This document shows, one piece after another, positions 53,598 through 64,000 of a stretch of 64,000 nt of DNA. A model generated the notes under the pieces. It was not told the DNA's origin, did not search any database, and saw nothing but the letters and a program-made list of their open reading frames with translations. Within the stretch, counting starts at the first letter, position 1, and the number at the start of each line of letters is the position of its first letter. The DNA is from Primula veris (taxonomy: Eukaryota > Streptophyta > Magnoliopsida > Ericales > Primulaceae), in assembly GCA_963682055.1 (NCBI GenBank), contig OY821749.1, positions 24,435,631 to 24,499,630 on the forward strand, read 5' to 3'. The translations under genes were made by a program, and so were the position numbers.

Positions 53598-56500
53598 TCA
53601 AGGGGTGGCGACGTTTTCCTTGGCAAGCGGAGCAATTTCTTCTCCTTCGATACCCGGTTCACTACCATCAACACCCAATCCTAGTAGTAATTGTTCCCAT
53701 TTCTTGGCCGGGCCCTAAGTAAATAAAAAAAAACGTTATTTTTATATAAGGAACTCTATAATGGGAACTTAATTACCTTTTGTTTTATATGCAGTTTAAA
53801 ATCGCGATACAGTAGAGTGAAGCTCACCTTCCAGGACAGATCTTGAGCCATACAATTCTGGATCATCTCTTCTAACGCGGGGGTACCATATGTTTCAAGA
53901 GCTCTCTTAACGGTTGTTGATATTGCAGCAACATCAATTGGATCAACTGTCTCGCACTGAATAAAAAAAATGCCGAATTCAATTATTTATTTCTATTCAA
54001 AAGAAATGAGAATACAGTTAAAGATAAAAATGTCAATGCCAAGCAATTACCTCAACATTGAAAGCTCCCATCTGAAACCCTGTAAAGCCTTCTTTAACAG
54101 TGTCCACCAATCCACCCGTCGAAGCAACAATAGGCACCTGACCAGATTTCACTTTCATTAATAACAAGAAGCAAAAATTCAAAATTTAAAATAAAAGTCG
54201 ATAAATCAACAGTGTTATCACCCACAAACAACAAACACGAAGAAAATAAGTTAGCAATCAATAAGCAAGTAGCAATTACATTTCCATAACGCATAGCGTG
54301 CAACTGAATGAGACCACAAGGCTCGAATCTACTGGGCACAATCATGAAATCAGCTCCAGCGGTGATCATGTGGGCCAAAGGCACGTTAAATTTCGCAACT
54401 CCTCTGGCCTTATCGGGATACATCACCTCCAGCATTTCTAGCTGCTTCTCCATATACTTTTTGCCAGTCCCCTAACAGAAATCAATAAATTTCAATTCTG
54501 CTAACACTACAAAAAGAGGACATTTTTAAAGTATTCTATTTCATGAATTATCAAATTCCAATTTATCATTGTTATTTTGTGGACACTTACAAGAACCACA
54601 ATCTGGACATCCTCCTTTATGAATTTCGGAACAGCATCTGCGAGAATATCTGACCCTTTTTGTTCTTCTAATCTACCAATAAATCCAATCAAAGGAATGT
54701 CAGCATCCACCGGCAGCCCAACTTCTGCTTGTAACGCCTCTTTTAAAAGTCTCTTTGCAGCAGTCACCTGAAACCAAAAAATCCCAAGAAAGAAAGAAAA
54801 AAACATCATCAAGCCCAAAAAAAACCCTCCTAAAATTATAGCACTTATAGTTTGAAATTGAAAGAGACAAAAGGGTAATGACTTACTGTGGTGGCATCGA
54901 ATTTGATGTCAATGTATTTATCTGTAGCCGGATTCCATTCTTGGACATCCATGCCATTGACTATACCAGTTATGCCAGTCTTACGGATAATGTTGTCTAA
55001 CTCAACACCCTTATCCGGGCCAGAAACAAGTTCCTGGGCATAGTATGGGCTAACCGTTACAACTCTATCTGATTCTAATACACCGGCTTTCATCCAGTTT
55101 ATTTTCCTTCCTTTCACAGGTTTTACGTACCTAAAAAACCATTTAAATCTAGTTAACAGTTTGGCAAATTATCCCCAGTCATTATGGATGAAACATACGA
55201 GATTTGTAAGCAATACCCATCAAAGAAATCAAAAGAGCTTTTAAGTTGATCTGGTAAGTTGAGTAGCGAATAATCTGAGAAAGAGAATCTCCCCTGGTAG
55301 GCAATGTTGTGGATACAGAAAACAACCTGCAATTATTTTGTAAAACATGTTAGATAGAGGGTAAAAAACCTATCCAGTTGGCTATGATATTTTTTGTTAG
55401 GAAAGCCTATTAATACTTACCTTGGCAGTTTTGTAAATTCCCTTTGGTTTATAGATGCTCTTAAGATAACATGGAAGAAGAGCAGTGTGCCAATCATTAG
55501 CAATGAAGACCACATTTTCCCCTGTACATACATGCTTGTTAGCTACCATTACGAAAAATTCTTTAGATAAAAAAACACACCAAAGGAACAGATCGTACCA
55601 TAAGGGCCAGAGAAATACTTATTGCTATTGAGATTTAAGATTCTTGGTGCCTCCAGCGCAGCCTGAACAGATTTAAACTTGTTTCAGCTAAAAGTGAAAA
55701 GAGAATCACATGTAATCTAATGTCAAAAGGTAACCCATAAAAACTTCTCAAATATAACTTGGGCTATAGTAATCACAGTTAAACTTTTTCACCTAGCCAT
55801 AATCAAATACCATTATAACAACATTTGGAGTAAATAGAGTAACATACAAGGCACAGCAAACTGAAACGAAGTTGGTTGTCCTTGAAATCCTCCCCAGTCT
55901 TAGGACCATACACCTTAGATCCAGTTTTACCCCAAACCTTTAAAATTAACAAAATTAAAAACAGCAGCATTAGGATCGAAAGAGGCGGTAACAATCAATA
56001 TATTGTACATAAAACCACAAAAATATAATAAAATTGTTTCTTTACACGCTAGATTGATTCAGAATTGGAAGCAGACCTTTTCCAAGAACATTGGGTGATC
56101 AATGAAAATACGATCAACTCCACGTTTGTAACAGTGGAAGAAGCGGACTGTCTCCAATTTCTCCCCTACTTGGACCTGCAATACCCAAATTCAATATGTT
56201 GAACCAGATGCCAATTATTGTATGCAGGCAAGCTATCGAAAGAATAATTGGAAATTTAAGTTTGAATGGAAACCTTAACTAATACCTCGATAGTTATGCT
56301 AGTATCCCAAACATCTTTATATTGATCGTATCGTGGGGATACCGTCATAACACGATGCCCATTTGCCTGTGTGACAATTAAAGTATTAAGCGTTATACTC
56401 GATCAGACCTTGCACCTAAAAGACAAGGAAGTCTATGCAGATTTGAAATGTTCTAAGCTATTTGTTGGGTAGTTTATTCATGAAACAGAAGATTTTTGAA

Positions 56501-57147
56501 ACTCGAGGGAAATTTAACTACAAGATTGTGGACTAGGTATTAGCCAGATAGACAAACGATGAAATCCAGGAAATCTGTGCAAGTGTTGAACTTCAAAAAG
56601 AATTTCTTTTCCATAAAACAAGTTTTACAAATCTCATCTGAAAACTTCACAAAGTGGGCATATGCTAGTTCCCTCTGTAAATAACTTCGATTTCCTCCAA
56701 AATTTCTAAAATTCTATCTATTCTATATTTTAAAAACAAATTAAACATTAAAGATTTAAAATAAAAGAACAAAAAGGTGCCACCACACGTGCTCACCGCC
56801 ATGGCAGGTGGCAATCCCCCAAGGACGTCACCAAGCCCTCCGGTTTTGCTCCATGGGCCCACCTCAGCTCCAATAAAAACCAAATTCATGCCACTTCCGC
56901 ACCTAATAATGCGAGAGATCCTATTGTAGTTTTCATTTTTATGCTCGTTTTTCCTCATTGTTTGTCTAAGAATTGTGCTTTTATTTCTTCTCATCCTTAA
57001 AGTATCCGAAATTTTCGGAGATCTTAGTCCATTGTGAGTTATGGTTAGGTTTCTATGGCTCTGCACCATATCAGCTCTAGTTTCTGATCCAAAGTTGACG
57101 TTTGGGCTTGTACTTGCAAAAAGTGAAGCACTAGTCACAGCTGCCAT
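53598..57147 (-). CDS. GBSS1: Granule-bound starch synthase I (waxy), copy A, 13 coding exons
   Basis: Transfers glucose from ADP-glucose to growing amylose on starch granules in plastids. Model: complement of 56797-57147, 56286-56366, 56077-56175, 55848-55937, 55599-55662, 55421-55521, 55217-55326, 54887-55130, 54591-54767, 54280-54471, 54051-54137, 53828-53956, 53598-53714. All are GT-AG and in frame, 613 aa, the usual GBSSI length. A Ser/Thr/Arg-rich transit peptide covers about 1-84. The mature part starts at [14 protein letters not shown] with the ADP-glucose KTGGL motif (101-105). The GT-B fold continues through [60 protein letters not shown] and the STGGL motif. The C-terminus LSWKGPAKKWE is typical of GBSSI. 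MRYGN replaces the common MRYGT. A 5' UTR intron is possible but not modelled. Copia lies just past the 3' end. Confidence 0.97.
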
Positions 57148-58498
57148 TTCTGCGTGTCGCCCCTAGTACTGATGGCAAGATAGAAAAAAAAATATTATAA
57201 ATCTTGTCAATTCCATTGGGTGTATGATGTATATGTATCAAATCTTCCTCCAAAGTGCCACGTAAAGTGAAAGAGTGAATTACTGAATGTTTTGCTTTCT
57301 ACACAAGTTCCTTCCACCAATTGTCTTGATCACTGAATCTATATCCAGCCTAAAGCTTCAAACATTGGTCATACAGTATTGATAATTGCTACTGTATTTA
57401 TCTTACTGTTATATGTTAATTAGTTACTCACTGTTTGAGCAAAATCTAAAATCGTTGTTGTAATCAAGAATATTGAGTCCATTAGAGATAGATATAGATT
57501 CATAACATCAACAAGTAACATTCTGACAGAGATGAGAAGTTGCAATAGGAAAGCTAGTTATAACAATGGAATGAAGCAGTGAAGATAAGCCATTTACTTA
57601 TTATCCAAAATTAGTAAGAAGTCTTAACTCTAGCATTCCTAAAGACTAATTGTACATCTTCAAAAACAACAAGCCATCAGGAAACATTTATGAATTATTA
57701 TCTGCTGAATGTTACAAAGAAAAGGATTAGGAACTCAATTCAAAGTTGAAAGCTGTGTGGTGATCAGGGTAAATATATATATATATATTTTAATTCCCCT
57801 GAACGTGTAAATTAATACTACAATATACAGAGAAAGAAGATTAGGAACTTACAATCAACACCCAAGAGCTGTGTGGTGGTGGCTAAGCCTACTGTTGTAC
57901 TTGACAGTGGTAGATTAATATTTACCATTGTTTAGCTGCTATACTTATATAAGTATTACCAACAGTGCAATCATTTTCTTATACATTGACACTTGGCTTA
58001 ACAAGAACGGTCCAATATTTCCAGGGGCTTAACCAGCATTATTTTGTTCCACTGAGGCAATGTGAAAAATATATCGAATATAAGAAAAAAAAATGATTTA
58101 ATATAAAATTATAGAATTTGTCTATGTTTAACATAAAATAAAATAAATATCAAGTGAATACAAAAAATATTGGATAATAAAATATTTTTTAGGAAAGTAC
58201 AATGGCTATTTAATAAATTTGGTAATTTACAAGTAAAAAACTTAAAATTTTAGAAAAAATTAACTAATATGATTTAAACTCTTAACATTCTATTACCATA
58301 AGGTCCAATTTTACCACTACGCCTACAAATTTTTTGTTTAACGAGAATAACCATCAATATGTATATATCTCTAACAAATTTAAATTATATGCATATAAAA
58401 AAATGAAGGTCACTCCCAGCCCCTTGGGTCTGCTCTGAATATTTCCCCAAGGTGCCAGAATCATGTATACAAAGGTTATAACATGGGACAAGTAGTGT
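57148..58498 (-). promoter_or_regulatory. GBSS copy A upstream region
   Basis: Presumed promoter and leader of GBSS copy A. CTACTAGGGGCGACACG-type sequence just before the ATG could hold a 3' splice site (AG at about 57162) of a leader intron, which other GBSS genes have; this is inference. It includes a short (AT)n tract at about 57774-57789. No discrete promoter motif is called. Confidence 0.45.
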
Positions 58499-58632
58499 CA
58501 GACTATACTTTTGGTATAGTCTGAAAAACTCTTCATGTGACACCATTGGATCTTACAGTCTGTGGACCCCACTGTTGATCCAATGGTTTCACAGAAAAGA
58601 GTTTTTCAGACTATATCAAATGTATAGTCTGG
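58499..58632. mobile_element. 134-bp palindromic MITE made of nested hairpins
   Basis: Left AGACTATACTTTTGGTATAG..CTGAAAAACTCTT..CCATTGGATC is mirrored by right GATCCAATGG..AAGAGTTTTTCAG..TATAGTCT. In addition each end is itself a small hairpin (AGACTATAC/GTATAGTCT at the left). Confidence 0.85.
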
Positions 58633-58866
58633 CTCCCTCTCTTGTATAACATGAGGTCCTTACAGAAAGTGCATCCTACCAAGATTTGGATTCTCCCACG
58701 ATAATGTTTTTTACCACTTGTTTATGACATTAAATTGAGAGAGACCCGACTCTCTACTTGATTCTCCAATTCTTATCTTTAGAAATATTTCATTTACGAA
58801 CATGAATTCAAATAAATTATAGCCAAATTGTGGATGCAAAATAGCATAGAAGTTTGTTGAATCAGC
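58633..58866. other. Spacer
   Basis: Nothing recognised. Confidence 0.35.
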
Positions 58867-59053
58867 TAGGGGTGGATGAAAAATCCGTAAATCCGTCTCG
58901 TAACTCAATCCGTATGAATTGGGACGGGTTGAGGTGGATTGAATGTGCAAAAAAAATTAATCCCCCGTCCCAATCCGCTATATATTTTACGGGTTGGGTT
59001 ATGGTTGAAGTTCACAAACCGCGGGTTAATCCGTCCCAATCCGTTTCAACCCG

Positions 59054-59119
<66 letters not shown>

Positions 59120-59476
59120 TGTGTGTATTTTAAGATAGTAACATTTAATTATTGTTATATTTTAGTTTTATTACTTGTTCGTGAATGTTCTAAACGTACT
59201 TTGATTTAATTTAATTTATATTTATGTTTGAAATATTCAATTTATTTTAAAATTTGGGTTGATTATGCAAACTATGAAAAATAAAGGATCAAAATAAAAA
59301 TTTAAAAATCAATATAAACTCAACCCGTCCCAACTCGCAATTTATTTTGCGGGTTGGATCGGGTTGGGTTAGGGTTTTAATTGTAATGGGTTGGATTAGG
59401 TTGAGTTGAAATTTAAATTTTATCAATCCGCCTCAATTTGCCCCGCCATTTATTTTACGGGTTGAGTTAGGATTAA
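58867..59476. mobile_element. hAT-like MITE with GGGTTGGGTT repeats, diverged
   Basis: Starts TAGGGGTGGATGAAAAATCC. Subterminal GGGACGGGTTG, CAACCCG, GGGTTGGATCGGGTTGGGTT and similar repeats occupy both halves. Same general type as 9327-10327, but the right end is not clear. Confidence 0.5.
59056..59116. repeat. (TA)n microsatellite, about 30 units
   Basis: Uninterrupted AT repeat inside the MITE-like region. Confidence 0.95.
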
Positions 59477-59845
59477 AACAAATATGCTACAATCGCACCG
59501 TGTTCATCCCAAGAATCAGCTAAGGGGAAAGAGGTCCTTCAATTATTATGGTGTGACAGAACAACCAAATTGTGAGAAATTTGTAACCATTACAAGCAGA
59601 ACAAAAAGATCACTGTTATCGAAGATGCCTTTTATAAGGAGGTGTCCTACTTACCGTTATCATTGGAATATGATACATTTTAACAGTAAGTATATGCCCT
59701 CTAATATGATATCAAAATTGGTTATAGATATTTGATTCAACTCCATTTATTTAATATATCCGTTCGTAAATATCATGCCACGAGGAAGAGGAATAATGAT
59801 CAAAGAATATTAGTCATATGTCAAATTTTACAAGATAGAACTTAC

Positions 59846-62800
59846 TTTTAGTAAAATATACTTCATTATTTACTACTCGATAGAACCACCTTGTTCGTGG
59901 TAGATTATTGACCTTTCATTTTATAATGTATAGCTGTTAATTTTTAACTCAGATCTTATGGAACGATTACGAGAAATCACTTCAAAATATGAATTGGACC
60001 CGTCTTATATTCTTAATGATTACTACATATTTAGAGTCTTGATTAGAGTTGTGCATATTTCAAAGACATTCAGGAACATTTTTTTGTTGAACGGTAGGAG
60101 TAATGTTTAGACTTAATTTACTAAATCAAAATACATTTTTTTTGAAAATTGTCTACGTAAACTGGCATTAAACGTTCAATATCTTAGTCACTGCTCAACG
60201 GAAAAAACATGAACTAGTTGAGACTTTTATATACAACCCAAATACTGATCTACTCACTAATAGCACTCAAACTAATTTTACAGTTTCGCTATCTGGTTAA
60301 AAGAATAGTTGCACAAAAGACATGACATTGATGATATTTTGTGGGAAAATTGAGGTAGCAGGTATTATAATTGAAGGGGATATAGGTAGTAGGGTCCAGT
60401 GAAACAGGTTTCACATGGTCACAGCCTACCAAAAAAAGTTATGCTAATTGTAGGCGAATCAACTTTTTTATTTTCCAAATCTTGTGTATTAGTAATTCTA
60501 ATTCGTAACAAATGTTGCTTTCATTCAATTAATTTAATGCATAAAACTGAGATCAGTTGGTCCCCAGTCTGTTAATTGACAGAACATGAAGACAATAGAA
60601 TACATGCAAACCAGTACTAGTTATTAGCCTTTTTCCCTTTTATTACGTCTTTTTTCTTATGGCCATATGTAATGTGACATTAAGCCAAAAACAAAATCAT
60701 TCCTACAGCACAGAATGAGCTTATGCAACCACTTTTTTAATTTTGTTTGTTTCCGGTTTTAAACAAAATAGAATCAGTGATTATAACACTTAAAAAAAAA
60801 TTAGACCGCAGACTTAATTAGTGGTAGATTTTGTTTTTCAACGTTCTAATCAGGAACGACATGACGACGGATTTCAATTTAACAAACAAAAATGGTTATT
60901 TAGTGACAGATTTGGCCGTCCCGGGTTGAAAGTTTTTTTCTGTAGTGTAAAAAAAATAATATATATATATACAAAAAATATATAATTTGGCAAAATACGT
61001 CTCTTACTCGCTACTTATATTATACCGTTTAGTCTCTGTTTGTTTCAAGGGAAAAATAGTAATGGAAAACATTTTACGTAAAGTGAATTTTATACATGAT
61101 TGGTTGATAGTAAAATAAGAAAGTAAGAAAAATATTTTTCTTCTTTTTGGGGAAAACAAGAGAAATTGTATCACCTCCAAATTGGGCGAAAAATATTTTA
61201 CTTTTATGAGGAAAAACGTAACTTTTTCACGAATATATATATTTTATCCTATTTATCTCTTTTTTTTTTTAATAAAAAAAAGTTATGGGTATTTGATATA
61301 TTAGTTTTTTTTAATTTTTCAAACGTTACTTTCGTGAAAAAAGCTCAAAATCAGAGAAATTATGAATTCAACGACTTTTTTTATTTATAGATTTTACACA
61401 TAAAAATCATCAAAAAAGTCCTCAATAAATTAAAATAAGTGAGAAATGGCTTATTATAAAAAATAAGTTATAAGTCATTTAGAGGTAAAAAAAAAAGAAG
61501 GTATAAATGACTTATTTGAAACAAGTTTTTTATCATTGTTTTTAAAGGCATCTTATTATTATTTTTAATATAAAAAAATTATGAATATTTGATATATTAT
61601 GTTTTTTAACTTTTCAAAAGTTAGCTTTCATGAGAAGAGCTCAAAAGCAATTCAGTTTTTTTTAGGTTTTACACAGAAAAATCACAAAAAGTTAAAATTT
61701 TCCAATTAATTATTTTGTATAATTCCATGTCATCAATGATCAATAAGTTAAAATAAGTGAAATGACTTATTAAAAAAACAAGTTATATGTCATTCATAGG
61801 TAAAAAAAAAGTTATAAGTGACTTATTTTGAATAATTTTTTTCCTTCTTGTTTTTTAAAAGCAAGTTATTTGATCAACTTTTTTTTTCTCATTGTGAAAG
61901 CAATCTTTTGACTACAAAAATCGATATTAAACACATCCTTAGTCAAGAAATTTTCATGAAAAATACAAGTATTGTCAAACACCCATAAACGAAGAAAGAA
62001 AAATTAATTTTCAGAAAAATAATTTCCCTGATAAATAATTTCCGCTTAAACAAACAGAGCCTTAACTCATATAATGCTATTTAATTTTCTCTCTCCCTAA
62101 TTTATTTCATATATTTCTTTTTACTAGTTCAATTCGCTTTTCTATTTTCTATTCTTCATTACTCAACCAAGTAACATTTTCATAGAAAACTATAAATCAC
62201 GAGTGAAAAATTCATCTATTTTATCGCGTATACACTCTTCGATTCTCTGTTGTGTTTTCATTTGTTGTGTTCTCAATTCACAGCTATTGATCCTCTTTTA
62301 TTCTTAAGAGCTGTTCTGTTATTTATATTTTATTTAGTAATTTTGAAGTGTTTTAGCTTTTAAATCTTTTTAGTGTTTTAGGTTTAATTATAATAGTATT
62401 AATCATTTTTTTTCTTGGTATGCACAATGTTGCTCCATAATGCTATTTATAAATAGTTTTCATAGGATATTTTGTGATGCTCCCTTGTATTGTTAATGAA
62501 TTTGTTTTTTCTTTTGATATTTTTTGGTTGTTTGGTTATTTCTCTTTGTTGCTCTATTTTTCTCTATTTTTCTTTTTCATTGAACGCCGTTACTCTTTTA
62601 TTTATTAATACGATGCTCTGTGAATTTCATTGATGTAGTATTTTTTTAATAGGTTAGCTATGATTAGCACTCCTTGTGTTTTGCTAGCTATTTTCTTTTG
62701 ATGCTGTATTTATTTTGACTATAAATATGCTATATCTTATTTTTCAAGTTTATAAATAGGCATAACAAATTGGTTTTACTTTGATGCTATCTCTTATTTA

Positions 62801-63230
62801 ATATTAAAATATTACATTTCTTGTTGCTATTCGATGCTATCTCATTTTTCAATATTTTATTTTCCCTTTTTTTGTGTTTATATTTAGATAAGTCTCATGT
62901 TTTGAAACTGAGAAAAACAAGCAATAACTAAAACAACTACTAGATAATTAAGAAGGGTATTATAGTAATACCAAGTTTAAATTGTATTCGATGTTAAACA
63001 GAGATTAGTTTTTTGTGTTTGTATTAAGGTGCATTGTACTAAAAAAAAAAATTCCCTTTTTATTTTTTTATACCCTTTTTGCTCTTTAAAGAAAGGAACA
63101 TAAGTACCAAAAGATGATAACATGTATTTACACACTCAGTAACGAAAGTTAACATTGATAAACATGATTTGCCAGAGAAATCTCACATACATAATGACGC
63201 AAAAGTTATAGAGCAGCCAGATGTACCAAA
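59846..63230. repeat. GBSS tandem duplication, copy B 3' flank
   Basis: Second copy of 44503-47662 in the same orientation, lacking the copia element and with one (AT)n unit instead of three. It has an extra CACTA-like piece at about 60800-60947. The left edge marks the duplication junction behind the GBSS copy A promoter region. Confidence 0.88.
60800..60947 (-). mobile_element. CACTA-type terminal fragment in copy B flank
   Basis: Ends TTTTTTTCTGTAGTG, the complement of a CACTACAGAAAAAAA terminus, with TTTAGTGACAGATTTGG and GACGACGGATTT subterminal motifs inside. It is absent at the matching place in copy A. Confidence 0.5.
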
Positions 63231-63249
63231 AGTGATTAAAGATGCTGAT

Positions 63250-63255
63250 TTTATT
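63250..63255 (-). promoter_or_regulatory. Poly(A) signal AATAAA of GBSS copy B
   Basis: AATAAA on the minus strand, 53 nt past the stop codon; equivalent to 53538-53543. Confidence 0.5.
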
Positions 63256-63307
63256 GGTAGCCAGGGGTAAACTATATTACATAGGGAAGAGTGTTTCTAT
63301 CTTGATC

Positions 63308-64000
63308 TCAAGGGGTGGCGACGTTTTCCTTGGCAAGCGGAGCAATTTCTTCTCCTTCGATACCCGGTTCGGTATCATCAACACCCAATCCTAGTAGTAA
63401 TAGTTCCCATTTCTTGGCCGGGCCCTAAGTAAATAAAAAACGTTATTTTTGTTAGATACGTTGTAAATAAACACAATAATTTATACGAAAAATGAATAGA
63501 CAAACAAACAGAAAATAAAATCATCAAATAAAATATAAATATCAAATACAAGTTTTAACATAAAGAATGTAAATGATACCGAAATATACAAAAGTTCGAG
63601 ACGAGTTAACTGCAAGCAGTTCCCTTAAACGATATTTGTCCCGCCACCTCTGTTTCTGGCTAAATGGGGAATTCGTTCCCAAATTACAACGTCTATCACA
63701 TGTGACTCGGTGGAAACGCCACTGAACCACGGTCGAGATGTTGATGGTGTGATACCTTTTGTTTTATATGACAGTTTAAAATCGCGATACAGTAGAGTGA
63801 AGCTCACCTTCCAGGACAGATCTTGAGCCATACAATTCTGGATCATCTCTTCTAACGCGGGGGTACCATATGTTTCAAGAGCTCTCTTAACGGTTGTTGA
63901 TATTGCAGCAACATCAATTGGATCAACTGTCTCGCACTGAATAAAAAAAATGCCGAATTCAATTATTTATTTATATTCAAAAGAAATGAGAATACAGTTA
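63308..64000 (-). CDS. Granule-bound starch synthase I, copy B (3' end only)
   Basis: Last two coding exons of a second GBSS gene (complement of 63808-63936 and 63308-63424), running out of the window. Exon lengths (129 and 117 bp) equal those of copy A. The 129-bp exon is identical by eye; the last exon differs at four bases, giving WELLLLG for WEQLLLG and VDDTEPG for VDGSEPG. Splice sites and stop codon are intact, so nothing seen here disables it. The last intron is 383 bp against 113 bp in copy A because of an insertion. Whether the rest of the gene is intact cannot be seen. Confidence 0.9.
63446..63752. other. Insertion in the last intron of GBSS copy B
   Basis: About 300 bp with no counterpart in copy A, replacing about 30 bp between GTTATTTTT and ATACCTTTTGTTTTATATG. 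The inner part (about 63600-63740) is more GC-rich. No inverted ends or target duplication are visible. Confidence 0.7.

Noticed and set aside
58854..59138. Frame ending in a long Tyr-Ile repeat
   Set aside because: Simply the (TA)n microsatellite in translation.

Overview
This is nuclear DNA of a flowering plant, almost certainly a eudicot. It is AT-rich, the genes are split by many GT-AG introns, and five conserved plant genes are embedded in transposon-rich spacers. The species cannot be named from the sequence alone.

Layout. 1-968: last exon of a growth-regulating-factor (GRF) transcription factor that enters from the left edge. 1555-7174: a complete-looking Mutator-like element (MULE). 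It has 111-bp terminal inverted repeats beginning GAGATAATT like maize Mu, a 7-bp target duplication, an intact 4-exon transposase (1063 codons) and a convergent second gene (GRF-type zinc finger, coiled coil, C-terminal membrane segment). 7182-10335: gene relics and a 1-kb hAT-like MITE with a perfect 8-bp target duplication. 10802-13049: a 3-exon NAC gene of the NST/SND (secondary wall) type. 13050-28853: a long gene-poor stretch with foldback elements, a Stowaway MITE, a 186-bp hAT-like MITE, a CACTA end and several short tandem duplications. 28854-36171: a 13-exon DUSP-containing ubiquitin-specific protease (UBP8-11 type, 923 aa). 39380-43647: a 4-exon GPI-anchored beta-1,3-glucanase (GH17, 419 aa). 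53598-57147: a 13-exon granule-bound starch synthase (GBSSI, 613 aa). 63308-64000: the 3' end of a second GBSS copy running off the right edge.

The right third is the most eventful. The GBSS gene and several kb of its 3' flank are tandemly duplicated (copy A flank from about 44503, copy B flank from about 59846). A Ty1/copia retrotransposon with near-identical LTRs (47668-53493) inserted 104 bp past the copy A stop codon, after the duplication. Copy B has its own insertion in the last intron. The sampled 3' coding part of the copies is almost identical while the flanks have diverged, which suggests gene conversion or selection.

The genes do not form one pathway: GRF (growth), NAC (wall thickening), UBP (deubiquitination), GH17 (callose turnover at the cell surface) and GBSS (amylose synthesis in plastids). 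Exon coordinates were assembled by hand; in the UBP, GH17, NAC, MULE transposase and GBSS models every junction uses GT-AG and keeps frame. Nothing here is a clearly new biological system. The most unusual item is the MULE partner gene with its repeated 14-residue coiled coil and membrane tail.
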